From Prinia subflava (lineage: Eukaryota > Chordata > Aves > Passeriformes > Cisticolidae): a DNA stretch of 64,000 bases. Each line of letters opens with the position of its first letter. Positions within the stretch are counted from its first letter, which is position 1. The notes beneath the pieces are model-generated. The model made no database searches and had not been told where the DNA came from. It was given only the letters and a program-made list of their open reading frames with translations. The stretch spans positions 11,035,001 through 11,099,000 of the forward strand of contig NC_086259.1 in NCBI RefSeq assembly GCF_021018805.1, written 5' to 3'. The position numbers and the translations under genes are program-made. Below, in pieces: positions 1 through 12,040 of this stretch.

Positions 1-290
1 AGGGGGTGTCCCACGTGCCCTGGCTGGGCCAGCTGGGCCAGCCCTGAGCCCCAGGGACTGCAGGGCTGGGGCCACCCTAACCCTGAGTGCCTCAGAGGGT
101 GGGTGAGAGTCACCCCACAGGGCTGGGGATGGGGATCACCCCCCAGGACTGGTGACTGCAGGGGGGACTGGGTCACCCCATAAGCTTGGGGATAGCACTG
201 GGAACAGGGCTGAGGACAGCACTAGGGACACCACACAGGAGTCTGGGGATGGCACTGGGGACAGGGTGACCCCACAGAGATCTCAGCAGG
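1..290. repeat. Degenerate G-rich tandem repeat
   Basis: The strand is strongly G-rich and contains a recurring TCACCCC or TGACCCC block (starting at 110, 136, 173 and 267), alternating with CTGGGGAT or CTTGGGGAT and CACTGGGGACAGGG strings. Spacing between blocks varies (26, 37, 94 bp), so this is an old or imperfect minisatellite rather than a clean array. It may extend left of the window edge. Open frames here, such as 152-466, have glycine-, serine- and threonine-rich products that only reflect the repeat. Confidence 0.55.
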
Positions 291-760
291 TCTGTGGCCA
301 TGCCCAGCCCGTGGGATCACAGTGCTGCCAGTCAATCCCCACACAGAGAGAGCTGCTCTCCACAATCCTCTGCTTCCCCTGCTCCCAGCCAAGGTGTTTA
401 AGTGCTGGCCCAGCCCAGTCCCCCAGTGCTGCTGGTGGCTGCCCTGGGTCCCTTAAGCTGGGCTGAGCTGGGGGTGCTGTGGAGCCCTGCCCTGTGATGC
501 CCAAAGGCTCTGGTGCCTGTGCTGGTGGAACAGTCTATCCTGACACACTGGTGCTGTGCACAGCAGCCCCTGCCCCAGGGGTGCTGCTGCCCTGGGCTGG
601 GCCAGGCTGGAGGACAGCCTGTGGTCACCCAGGGACAGGGCAGGTGCCAGCCACAGCTGCTGCAGTGCCAGCAAGCACATTCAGCTCCTTACTCAGCTGG
701 GCTAATGCTGGCTCTCTGGGGGTGCTGAGGTGCACCCGCCTGTAAGTGATTAACCCTTTA
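291..760. other. GC-rich unique segment, no gene recognised
   Basis: GC content stays high and several short open frames overlap on both strands (for example 479-745 plus and 398-628 minus). None gives a recognisable protein, and such overlap is expected in GC-rich DNA with few stops. A good splice-donor-like string, CCT then GTAAGT with the GT at 742, lies at the right edge, but no paired acceptor or coding segment could be identified upstream. Confidence 0.45.
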
Positions 761-1600
761 GCAAGACACTGCTGGGACTCTCCCTGTGTCACTGGTAAGC
801 ACAGCTTGTCCCAGCACGGCCAGCCAGGTTCCAGGCTGGTGGTGCAGCACTGCCCTGGAATGCAGACACTTTAGTTGTCCCCCTCTCTAACACCTCTGGG
901 AGCAGGTGCTGTCTCTTAGCCCTGCTGCTGACTCTCAGATCTTCCCTTTCCAGTCTCAGTGCCAAAGGTCTTCTAGGTCTTGTTCACATGGAGGTTTTGT
1001 TGAATGAATATTGGCAAGTTTGGCTGATGCACACACATAGGGAGGGGTTACACAAATTTTGCCACCTAATGAAGAGTTCAGATGAAGTAAGAATGAGTTT
1101 CATGCTTAAGCTTTCTCTCAAGGTTAAGGAAATTCAAATAATGATGGGTCTCATGATGACAAGAGGAGATGTGAATCAGGAGGCCCTGGGTTCTCTGTTT
1201 GAAGGTGTGCATTGAATAGTCAAGGTTAATACAGTATATCCTTAGATACATGGTCCTCTTGTCTCTAACAAGGTGTTTGTTACAGAGCTAGTTACTTCCT
1301 GAGCTGAGGGAGGGAAAGGCAGGGAGCTGCAGGTGAGCCACGGAGATCAAAATCACAGGCACCAGCAGCTCCACTCAACTGCTCAGGAATGAGCCTGGAG
1401 ACAGCAGGTGGCCAAAATGTGGATGGGGAGACATCTGTGCAATTGCAGGCTGTTAGGAGCAGTACAGGCTTTTCAGTGGAAAATCATGGTGGGTAAAGCC
1501 CCAACTCTCCAAAGAAAGGTGAAGTCCATGATGACTAAATAAGTACAGCCTTTAGTAGGTACTAGTGTGAAACAGAGGGAAATGTGGAGAAAATATGTTT
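761..1600. other. Unique non-coding sequence
   Basis: Base composition drops to ordinary AT-rich levels after about 760. The longest open frame (988-1215, 75 codons) is not recognisable. A CTCF-core-like string ACAGCAGGTGGC sits at 1401-1412, but its right half does not fit the usual motif, so it is a weak candidate. Nothing else stands out. Confidence 0.45.
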
Positions 1601-2300
1601 TAAAGCAAAACTAACATTTTTTTATTTCCATCATACAAAATAATTCTAAAATTCTGACAATACACATGATGCTTTCTGTAAAATCCCATTTTAATCAGTG
1701 ATGACAGTTTGACATTTTTCCAGCTGCTTAGAAGCAATAGACAGTCAAGTATCTCAGTAGGACATGGGTTGGCATGCTGGGATGGATGTAAGCTTTAACT
1801 TTCCTCCTACTCACCAACTTATGATGGTATTCAAAGAACGGGGCGTAAAAAAGCTTTCTGCAGGTTTCACACCAGCTTATGCCATCTGTGATTTTAGCTT
1901 TGTCTTGCAAAAGTAAAATCTTTGCTTTGAAAGTGCATCCAGATGCTGTCAGCTAATATTATCATTCTCAGGAGCAAGTGAGGATTTTATTTATAAAATG
2001 TCCTGGCCTTTGCTGAACAATAAATGATTCTGCACACTTGAGGGACATATAAATAGCAATTAAAACACAATTTAGAGTAATGCTTAGGCTCTTAAAGAAA
2101 GTGACATCCATTTAAAGGAAAGGATAATGTGCTGGGCTGGACATCAATCAAAAGGAGGGAAGAAAATGTTGTCTAAAACAGCATTTAAATGATGGGATAA
2201 AGCATCTGGGTGAACAGGCTCCAAAACATGGTGGCTGACAGATAAAAGATGCCTGGGTGAAGCCACTGTGCTTGATGAGACCACCCTTTTCAGATGTGCC
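1601..2300. promoter_or_regulatory. Candidate conserved non-coding element
   Basis: This AT-rich block has many short homeodomain-type TAAT/ATTA cores (ctaatatt, caattaaaa, tttaatc), a MEF2-like ttatttataaaat near 1987, and no simple repeat or transposon signature. That texture is typical of vertebrate conserved enhancers in gene deserts. Conservation itself cannot be seen from one sequence, so the call is inference. The open frames in the block are short and unremarkable. Confidence 0.28.
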
Positions 2301-5300
2301 TGCTCCAGAGTACAGTGTCATAAATGTGCCTTATAGACTGTTTCCTTTGGAATGAGGTCTCATTGGGTGAGGGAACATAGGCTAGAGTTAAAGGGGAAGA
2401 TTTCTCACTTATTTAGCATCTCCTATTGCATCCTAGTCAGATATCTTACCCTAATCTATCTCCATCTACCTTAGATTTGTCCATAGTGACCACCACAGTG
2501 GTTACTTGCCACTATTTGCTCACCATCTCCTCTTTCTTACTGTATCCAGGTTTCTCTACGTTCTTCTGAAGTAAGAAAACACTGAAAATCCCTTTTGATA
2601 AATGGAAATCTGATGTAAAATGTGCCCATTGTCCCACTGTTCACTGTTATGAGCTATTGTGTCTGTGCCAGGTTATTCCTGTAGCACTCTGCCCAGTCCC
2701 TCTGCCTTGCTGTTCCTGTCATCTCTTGTTCCTTGTAGTAGTTTCTTCCCTTCTGTTTTCCAGTGAGCACCAGTCTGCTCTCCAGTGCAGAGGTTTTTTG
2801 TTTAGATTGCAATTTTTGTGGAGCAAGATGCCAAGTTGTAGCTCACAGGCCTCTGTTTACACACACAGCTGCCTGTTAACTGCATAAACAATGAGAATAA
2901 ATTAGGTTCAAATTATCAGGATTGTAGTGGCACAAGGATAAGCAAGTAAAATCAATGCCATGGACCTAACCTGCATGTGTAGTTACTGCAATTATGCACA
3001 AAACCAATCATTTTGTGGATTGGTAGAGACATTTATCTTGACATGCCCTTGCACAACTTCTTAGTGCCCACACAGTTTTAGACACAAATACCCCTTAGGT
3101 TTGTATGGTACTGGGGATGCTGAAGCTGGGCTCTCAATCAGAAGTTGTTGGATTATTTTTAGTTACAGAATTGTGTTGATTGTTTGTGGAATTCCTAAGT
3201 GTTGTCTGAAGGGTTTTAAAAGCTCCCTTCTCCCCATCTGAGCATTGTATCTGGCAGTTTCAGATAGGGGTTGGGTATATTGGCTGGCACTATACTTCTA
3301 GGAAGAGTGGGCATTAAATTGAGGAAACAGCTATAAATAAGTGCAGATTTTGCACCTGCAGATAAAAAGACTTTGAGAGATCAGGACTACATTTTTGTCT
3401 TTGTTTATTCCTGCACTTAATGTATTTTTTAAAATTAGTTTTAAGTAGCAGAATGTATGAAAAAAACAAGACATTTAGATCAAGGAGGTAGAGATCTAAT
3501 CAGAATGCTGATGACTTATTTACAAGTGTTTTCTCAGCCATGTTGCTTTTCTTTAATTTCTACAGGATATCCTTTTCCTTCAAAGTCTCCAGAAATTACA
3601 AGACAGGCTGCTTTTCTTTGGGGACTATTTGTTAGGAGGCTGACAAGATGAATTAGTCAAATAATTGCTGCTAAACTCATACAGTGTCTGCTATTTAAGG
3701 TATTTAATCTGGGTAAATTGTTCTTTGTGAAGACACAATCATTGTCTCTCAAAAATGTATAATTTTTGATAAATTTCCATCTCTATTTACAATGCTTATC
3801 ATAGCTTTCCTAATATCTAGTGATATGTGCAGTGTAAAACATTACTTGGTTTTATGCTGAAAAATCTGTCTCTTTCCTCCCTTTAGAATACAGATTCTTG
3901 TGGCAAAAAAAGTTCAAATACTTTCTTTTAAAATATTGATTTTGGTGGTAATTATCAAAGATTTACTTTATTTTACTTCAGATGAAGCATTAACCGTGTC
4001 CCCAGCTTGTAAATCCAGTTATTAATGAAAATCTGCACGAGTGAACTCTGACAGAAACTTTGGTGCATGTCTCTGTGGGTTTTTCCAGGGAGGTTGCAGC
4101 AGTTCTAGTACTCAGAGAATCCCCAGGGCTCCCAAGATGATTAATGATAACAAAGCTTTCCCTATTGTGTTAGCTGGATAGGAAGGAAGAGTACTCTAAA
4201 AAGAGAGTGCATAGAATTTCTGAGCATTGAAGTCCAGGAGTAGAGTTTAACCCTTGAAATCAGCTACAAAATGTCTTCCAGTTATGTGAGGAAGATGAAA
4301 TCTACTTTCCTCATCTTCACAAAATCTGCACTGGCTGCACAATCAGATTTCCACACCAAGTGTGTGCAGAGGGAAACCAGTGCACTGAGATGTAGCAACA
4401 CTCTCAGATTTGGGCTGCTTGCAATGCAGCAACCAGGCATACCCACAATCCACTTAGGTTTAGCTTTTTGAAATGTGTTAGAGATTTCTGCTAATGGGTT
4501 TTCCCTGTGGGCAGCATTACCAACCTGATTATACAGGTTTTAAGAAACTCTCTTAGGAAGATTCTTTTTCATCATAAGTTTTGACATTGACCTACTAAAC
4601 TAGGTAATTTAGCATTTTATTTTGTAAGAATGAAAAAGAAAATTGAATATTTCATGACAAGAGAGGGATTATAGTAACACTGTTCTTTATAGGAAACCTA
4701 TCATGTCCGGGGGCCAGATCATGCTTCTGAGATCTGTGCATCTACATGGAGATGCAGAACAGCAACAGGAGTCCTTTGGCTGTGATACCCACCCCAATTA
4801 CTTGCTCTGGAAGCTTCTGCCATATGTGCTTCTGAATTTAGATTGGGGATAGAATTAAGAGGTGAATAAAATACACATTCCTACTAGAAAAGTTCAGTGA
4901 AGAGATGATACATTTTCAAACCACAATAATTTTTGTAGGGTTCTTCTATTTTCAAGAGCCATGGCAAAGATGGCTCTGATTGAGTCACCTGGAGCCTCTG
5001 AAAAGAGAGCTCCCACATCCAAAAATCTCAAGATTTCTCCAGGATTAAGTGCAGCTTTTGAACAGAGGTGGTGAACCAACTTTTGCCTTCTCCCACTGTG
5101 ACATATTGCAAGAGAATCTTTGTGAAGAAATTTTGGTGGAGATTGCATCACAGAAAATCCAATCCTGAAGCAAACTGTAGGGATGTGGTAATTTAGCCCT
5201 AGTGATTTAATTGCTATGTAGTAGCAATTGCTCTTTTCTATTAAGGGGTATCAAACATAACCTGATTAATTGTTGGCTGAAAAACAGGAGTACTTAATTT

Positions 5301-6100
5301 CACTAGGACATGCTACTCAGTGCACTGGAGCTGGGATTCCATTAAAAAAAATATACAGGATTTTTAAACTGGTTTTAGAGCAGGTAAATTTTATCAAGCT
5401 GTTTCCCTTTAAAAAAAATCTCAAAGGCTGTAGTACCTGGCCAGCTGTCCTGCTGATAGGCTGTGGTTTAAAATAGTACATTTGCCCACTCCAACCCCCC
5501 AGTATCACATATCTGGTCACAATTCTTGTCAGTCTATGCAAAACTGTTGTTTAGTGTCTCCTTTGAGCTTTAGAGTGAAATATTCAAACTTGTGCTTGCA
5601 AAGATTCCATTTGGTAGTCATTGTTTTACTACTTTTACTAATTTGTTAGTAATTTGCTACTATTGTTAAACACAGAGTTTAGAAGAACATTACTAACTCT
5701 CTAGCTGATCCCAGAGAGAAGTAATGGCTTGTTGGGATTGTGATATTTGATAGTTTCCTTCCTCTCAGTGCCTTCATCTTTAAGTTCTCGTTTCTCTACT
5801 TGACTTTTCGCTCCGGAGTGTCCAGAGTTGGAGGATGTCCAAGCACAGCAAAGCGCTGTGAGGATGTGCAGTGATTCCATGGTCAGCTGGGGAAGGGGAG
5901 AAAGCATCTTAAAGAATGTCCAGAAAATTAAAAAAGAATGTGGTCTTCACTCTGAGAGTGTATCTTTCTGTGTGACCATTCTTACCTGGCTGTGTAATTG
6001 ATGCAAGTACGGAAAATACAATGTGCGAGGCAGAGGGGTAACATCTTGCTCTTCAGCAACTTCTAAACATAGCCCAGAAAAAGAGTACTTAGCATTTCTG
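2301..6100. other. Unique non-coding sequence
   Basis: Frames here are at most 85 codons (4894-5151 minus) and none is recognisable. A motif-rich stretch near 3980-4070 could be a small conserved element. I saw no transposon ends, microsatellite of note or RNA gene. Confidence 0.45.
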
Positions 6101-6113
6101 TGATGCTGTTATA

Positions 6114-6601
6114 ATGTCTCAGAGTGTGATTCAAGCAGCAGCAGTTTTTGTTGAACCTTTGGGGTTCACGTTGGCAGAACCGCTAAGGTTGGTAGAGCCG
6201 CTGCCCATAACCGAACCCCACATGTGGCCAGGTCCTTGCAGGTTTGCAGCATTCTCTGCCTCAAACGTGGGGTTAAGATTCCTTCCTGTGCCCTGACCCC
6301 GTTGTGGTAGGTAAACAGGCCAGAGCAGCATGAAAGGGCTGCAGGCCCGTTCCTGGCTGGGGCGGAATTCCCTCGGCAGAAGAGGCAGAGAGGCACCGCA
6401 CGGGCTCTGCCCCAGATGTCTGCTACCTTTGGTGTGCAAATAGCGGGACCTTGATGGGCGGCCAGCACGGAGCCTTTCAAGTTCTCCTTTAGTTCCTGCT
6501 GTGTGTCTTTCCCCTCTTACTGCAGAGAGAAGAACACTCTGGTTTTGTTGTGTTTGAATTACGCTATCTTTTATATTAGAACGGATTGAAAAAAAAAAAA
6601 A
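6114..6601. other. CpG-richer island of unknown origin with a 212-codon minus-strand frame
   Basis: CpG dinucleotides are several-fold commoner here than in the flanks (about 16 between 6165 and 6475). A minus-strand frame of 212 codons covers 6769-6131, and a second 104-codon minus frame overlaps it. The C-terminal part is rich in Gly, Ser and Asn (residues about 165-212), but I do not recognise a family and saw no domain. A run of 13 A follows on the plus strand at 6589-6601. Possible explanations are an old insertion such as an LTR or retrocopy, a small CpG island of a non-coding transcript, or chance. The frame crosses the A run and AT-rich DNA at its start, which argues against a real gene. 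Confidence 0.3.
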
Positions 6602-7270
6602 GCTAACACCCAAACCATTTTCAGTTTGCGTAGCTATATAAGCAACTGTTTCATAATTAGAGTATTTAATTAAAATGTACATATGTCCTCGACAAAAGCA
6701 AAATTGTTCTGTAGCACTGCTGCTAGCGGGAAGTTTATACGAGACAACATTCAGAGATTTCTCAGTCACTTACTACGTAAAAGCAGTTCCAATCCCACCT
6801 TTAAAACAACCCACAAAATTCTTCATATAAATAAATATTTCACTGGCATAATTTATAAATTACTTTGGTTAAAAATGTTAAATTGCCAAGAACTCTGACT
6901 GCAACTGGTCTGGTTCTTCTGTTTTATATACATATTAGAAAAAATAGAAAGGAGAATGTTGAAACAGCTGAGGTTGGTTTGGTTGAGGGTTGATGTTTGG
7001 GTAAGAGGCCTCCAAGGAAAACTGAAGTGCTGAATGAACACCACTCTATGGTAATTAGTGAGTGGTATTTTTCCCTTGGAGTCGGTTGCTGAATCAATGT
7101 AATAGCTAGTGATGGGAATGAGGAGGGACACTGGATTGAGGAGATGATAAATTTCTCAGTGACAGTTGAGTTTGTGGCCATTTCACTAAAGAAATATATG
7201 TGCTTCTAGCAGAAGAAGGCATGCAAGTTTTGTTGCATTGGCTGGAGTTTGATTGGTTTAAGTTAGTTAC
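6602..7270. other. Unique non-coding sequence
   Basis: AT-rich DNA with frames up to 92 codons (7131-6853 minus), none recognisable. No repeat or motif cluster stands out. Confidence 0.45.
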
Positions 7271-7296
7271 TTTTTTTTTTTTTTTTTTTTTTTTTT
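7271..7296. repeat. Poly(T) tract, 26 nt
   Basis: An uninterrupted run of 26 T follows agttagttac and is followed by ggttgtttctttatttt. It could be the poly(A) tail of an old minus-strand retrocopy, but the flanking sequence shows no recognisable retrocopy body, so a simple expanded tract is more likely. Confidence 0.95.
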
Positions 7297-9729
7297 GGTT
7301 GTTTCTTTATTTTTAATATCCTCAACCCATACATGGGTAATGTGGTACCATATTAAATGGTTACTGTCTTCCATGTTTGAGATACCTGAATTCAGAGGTT
7401 GGTAAAATGTCCCCTGTTTACATAGTCAGGTCTGTAAAATCTGCAGAGCACTTTAGGAACTCTGAAAAAAGATTGGTCATTATATTGAAATTTGAATGTA
7501 CTCTTCTGCACAGAAATAGAATATTTTTCTTCAGAGATATGTGAAATGTAGATGGATGGCTATCTCCTAAGAGTAGCCATGTTAGGAGATAAAAAGGTAA
7601 GACTTTATTTTATTCAGTTCCATAGCTTTCACTCCAACATCTGTATGGTCTCAGACCTGTTAAAGCAAAGATTCAGTGCATCAGTTGATGGAAGAACTGT
7701 GAAAATGTTTCTTGGTCCCTTCCAGAACTGTCAATCAACTTAAGGCTGAACATTTTTTTGCACAAAAGCGTTTAGGTTTTAGAGGGGGGAAAAAGCTTTT
7801 CCACTAAAGAGAAATCTTAGCAAAATTTAATTGAAAACATTGGGATTTTTTCTGAAAAATCCAAACGTCCAATCATAATACTTAATGAAATACAAGTGTT
7901 TGAATGAATGTGGGAAATGCACCAAAACCACAAGTGTTTCCTCTTGCCCCTTCCTTTTCCAAAGCTTATGTCATGAATAGTGTTTTAGCAGGGAAGATGC
8001 AGGCCAGCCTGGAGTGGAAGTTGAAGGCTGCTTCTGTGGCCTTATACTGAAGTGATGCAGCTCCTTCAGCCCCTGGGACACGTCTGAGCTGGGATCGGGG
8101 ACCTGGGTGAGTCCTCTGGGGAGATCATGGACCTGTATAAGTCTGGAGGACTGCTCTCTTGGCCCTAACTGGGTGTTTTTGAATGCAGCCTCTACTTCAG
8201 CAAAATAGCAGCCATTTACCTTAAAGATAAAGGAAGAGCAATTATTTTAGTGGAATTATCTGATTTAAGAACATATGGCATATGTGGGTTTTTAGGGGTG
8301 TCATCCTCTGACTTTAACAGACAAAGTGTGCCCACCAAGAGAGCTCTTGGTCCTCTGGAACAGAGCACAGAACACCTGTGGCTATCAGTGGGATCAGGTT
8401 TTTTCCAGAATGTTCTGTGGCTGTGAGTGGCTGTGATAGCTTCTCACCATCCTTAGGGTTATGCCTTTAGAGCTGTTCCCTTGGACACTGTATTTACACT
8501 TTTTTTTGGAGGTAGGTTGAGGGGGTTTTATGGTAATGGTGGGCAGAGGTTTGGCAGGGTGCCCAAAGTGATGCTGCAGGTTTGGGTCCATTGATGGGCT
8601 TTTAGGGAATACATCACGTTCCTAAAACCAGGCGTGTGTGAGGCAGTGGGTTAGCTAAGGCTGTAGATCAGGTTTTGTGTATTGTGGCTGTGGACTGTTC
8701 TTTCCATCTATTAAAGTGATATCCTGTTTTCCCAAGAATATCATATTTAGGAGAAAGCTGGTCAAGAATTCTTCTAAGTAAAAGACCTTTTTTCTGCGCT
8801 TCACATAATAGCAGTTCAGTCAGATAAAAATAGTACAGAAAACAAATTAAACTTACAAATGAGAGGATATTAGACTTTGGTCATCTTAAAAGTTGGTATT
8901 GGCCTTTTTTCTGAGAGATTATTTTATTTGTTTGGGGTTTTTTTCTTTTTATTGATCTTTTCCCCCTCAATGTTGCCAAGGTTTCTCACTGTTTTGTTGT
9001 TGCTTTCTCATAAAACTTTCCACAATTCTTAAGGGAGACATTCTCATTAAGGTCACAGTGGTAAAAGAAATCTTTATTTCAAGGCTAGGAAGTATTTCTA
9101 ATGATTTGGAGGTATTTTTCAAGGCAATTTATCCTTACAGTGGTCATTTAAAACTGAAATAAAATTCCAAGTAACAAGACCCATTCTTTTCCACCAAACC
9201 ATGTAGAGTCATGGACTTAACAGGGAATGATACATGGTGTAGAAGAACAGTAGAACCAGCTTTCCAAATGGAAAACAGTTTTATAGCCCTGTCTAAACAG
9301 TTTTGCTACTTTTAACTTCACTGATAATTAATTTGATGCAAATGTGCTGATATTTCTCATACCCAGGAGTGGAAAAATGCTCACCTGCATGGACGAGTGA
9401 CTGCCAAATGGGTTTGGTGCTCACCCTGCTCCCTGCCATGGACACGAAGGCTACATTTAGAGCAGGAAATTAAACAACTCCAGGGAGCATTCCCAAGCAC
9501 TGGCACGTGGAAAGCCATGCTGGGAAGTTCTCAGGAGGGTTCTGGATGGGATTCTGACCACTGCCAGCTGCCCTGTGCTGAGGCCTTGTGCCTGTGGCTG
9601 GGAGCTGGGGCGGGATGGGGTTTGCAGGCAGCCAGTTTGCTCTGCTGGTGCAGGGATGTGAGCTCCGTGTCCATCCAGCCTTGGTGCCCTGCAGTGCTCC
9701 CAAGCACGTTTAATTTGTTTTACTGGCAA
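7297..9729. other. Unique non-coding sequence
   Basis: Mostly AT-rich. From about 9400 to 9730 GC rises and three open frames overlap (9397-9738 plus, 9729-9457 and 9703-9470 minus). Their products are Trp-, Gly- and Leu-rich with no recognisable domain. Open frames on both strands at the same place suggest a stop-poor composition rather than coding. No mobile element was recognised. Confidence 0.42.
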
Positions 9730-10080
9730 GGCTACTAGATGTACAAGTGCATTTGTGTGAGGTGGTTTGCTGTGTTTTGCATAAGAGTAAGCTCGCTCAC
9801 CTCACACGAACATGCAGTAATTAGCATGGAGTTAATAGTACACCTGAATGCTGCAGCTTATTATACACTCACACTGCCATGTAGGCCAGCCTGTGCTGTG
9901 CAGAAGTAGGGCATGTTTGTGCTGCTGTTACTATACCAACCCTACAGCCTGTACTACACTGGGTTACAAATACCTGCTCTAACAAACATAATTAGGTGAG
10001 CATGCAAATGTCTGAGTGGCCTTAGCGGTAGTGAGCTGTGAAGAGGACAGTAGAGTATAAGTGATGACTACAAACCGGAC
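9730..10080. promoter_or_regulatory. Candidate conserved non-coding element
   Basis: The block carries gcagtaattagcatgg (a TAATTA homeodomain core at about 9816-9823), a second motif cluster around ttattatacactc, and near-palindromic gtgtgag/ctcacac strings (gtgtgaggtg near 9755, cacctcacacg near 9800). It has no simple repeats. Its motif density resembles a conserved enhancer. Conservation is inferred, not shown. Confidence 0.28.
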
Positions 10081-11060
10081 TTAATGTCTAAGAGCCCAGA
10101 AAATCTGCAGGAATCCAGCATTTTATAAGTTGGGGTGGGGTTTTTGAAGTATTCACAACATCTAACTACATTGTTTAAGGGTGATATTTTATCTCTACAG
10201 ATGTTCATCTGTCTGTATTGATGGCATATACTTATTTTTCAGTAATTGCTAGAGAGCCTGTGTGGGATCTGAAAGCTGGCTGGCAAGTTTCTCATATTTT
10301 CACTGTCAATAAAGACTTTATCTGAATTTAGTTGCCAGTTCTGTTGAGAACACACAGAGTGGAGTATCAGGTTTTGCTCCTGTCAGCTGCGTGGTTCTGC
10401 AACACCAGCTCTCTGTGCAGGGGTGTGCAAGGGGAGTGCACTAGCAGGACATTGGTGCCAGGGTGATTTCTCCACAAGAGATAGGCAGAACTGCACAGGT
10501 GGAGTTGGTTGAGGCTTCAGGTTTTTAATCTGACGTCTGCTGGCAGTAACAATAGAGTTCCCATTTAGTTTGATGGAGTTTAGCTCAAACATTGGTGATA
10601 CAGCTCATCATCTTAGTCAGTGTGTCAGTCTGGTGAGGATGATGCTTCATCTTCCTCCCTCATCCTTCCAAAATGGCACTGGTGAGCAGAGTGGTGTGTA
10701 GGAACAATGGCACTTGTATTTAGTAAGACACATCCAACTGCAGCTGGAGTAGAATTCTTTGAAGCTCACCACTGCAGATGCAATAGAAAATAGTTTAATT
10801 TTTATTTTTATCAGGTTGAATGCAACACTGGCTAAAAAGCAGGTAATCTTTGTGAGCATGTCAGGAAATTTGGGCTGCTTTCACTGACCTTCTGGTTAGC
10901 CTCTGCCATTGTCTGACACGTCCTGAGCAGTGAATATAGTGACTGATGGCTCTGTGAAGCATCTCGGTGGTACAGCTCTTCCTCTGCAGCACAACGCTAT
11001 TGTGCTGCTGATTGTCTGAAGCTACACGTGCTATTTAGGGTGGCAAAACAAACAATGGTT
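10081..11060. other. Unique non-coding sequence
   Basis: Ordinary AT-rich DNA with frames of 70 codons or fewer (10592-10383 and 10859-10647 minus). No protein similarity recognised and no repeats seen. Confidence 0.45.
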
Positions 11061-11116
11061 CGGTGGGTAATTGCCAAGTTCCCTTCTCTCAGAATGGATT
11101 CTGACTTCTCTTTCAG

Positions 11117-11244
11117 CCTGGAGACCTCTCATACCAATGCCTCTCTCTTGGCAGTCACAGAATTGCTTGGAATCTGGATTTAGAGCTGCATCTGGAGGGA
11201 GAGGCTTTCTTGCAATGGATTTATTCAGTTTGCCAATTCACATG
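11117..11244 (+). other. Splice-site-bounded candidate exon, 128 bp
   Basis: A pyrimidine-rich stretch ending ttctctttcag (AG at 11115-11116) precedes the segment, and CATG then GTAAGA (GT at 11245-11246) follows it, so both ends fit the vertebrate U2 splice consensus. At least two plus-strand frames are open throughout, including the 63-codon frame 11071-11262. The peptides are not recognisable. It could be an exon of an unplaced non-coding RNA or of a gene, or a chance pairing of splice-like strings. The GTAA right after the exon closes one frame, as expected of an intron but uninformative. Confidence 0.2.
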
Positions 11245-12040
11245 GTAAGAAGCTGCTTCTAGAACAGTTGCTTGTGAAAAAGCAGGCCCAAAAGGGACTT
11301 CTGGTGTGCTTCTTGGTCAAATGCTGGAGGACTCCCTGAGCAGGATGCTCATTTGTCATTTACCTCAGAGGATCAGGGAGCAGTGCATGCTATGTGCCAG
11401 CCAAATGTGCCACAGCTGGGCCTGAAAACTATTGTTTGGTGACAAGCTGGAGGCTGGATTGAAAAAAAAGGGTGATCTTCCACTTAACTTCCTTAAGGAG
11501 AGTGGTTTGATCATGCACGCTGGGAAGTAGCATAAAAACATCTCTTCAGTGTCAACAGAGCACTTAGTTGTGGATGGGATAAGTTAAAGCCTTGTCTGGG
11601 ACTATTAAATGAAAGACTAATTGTAGTTGTGCTTTTGGTAGTTCACTGATTTCATTCTTTGGCTGTAATCTGTGAGAAGCATCAAAGTCATTAAAACACA
11701 TTGGTACCCTGCTAATAGTGAAGAACTGCACTCCAATAAAAATACAGCACTTAAACGGTAGAACAATATTTTACTAGTGGAGTGTCTCACAGGGATTTTA
11801 GTTGAATATGTTTGTTTTTCATTTGGAGCACACTCCCTGAAATTTGCAAATGCAAATTAGCAAATGGTTACAACAAACTAAGAACATCTACGTTGCAGGC
11901 ACTTAATCAAGGATTGCTGTGTGAGCAGAGCTTGTGCATGGGCATACATCAAAGCTGGTATCTGTGTATGTTGTAATGTATTCCTCCACATGACCATATC
12001 TGATACATGGTACTTATTATTCTATTAGTACCCAAACCAT
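11245..12040. other. Unique non-coding sequence
   Basis: No open frame above 60 codons, no repeats and no recognisable RNA gene. Local AT-rich patches with TAAT cores occur near 11740-11900. Confidence 0.45.

Noticed and set aside
7271..7296. T tract as the tail of a minus-strand processed pseudogene (also considered at 22236 and 31280)
   Set aside because: No recognisable gene-like body adjoins any of these tracts, and no target-site duplication could be seen.
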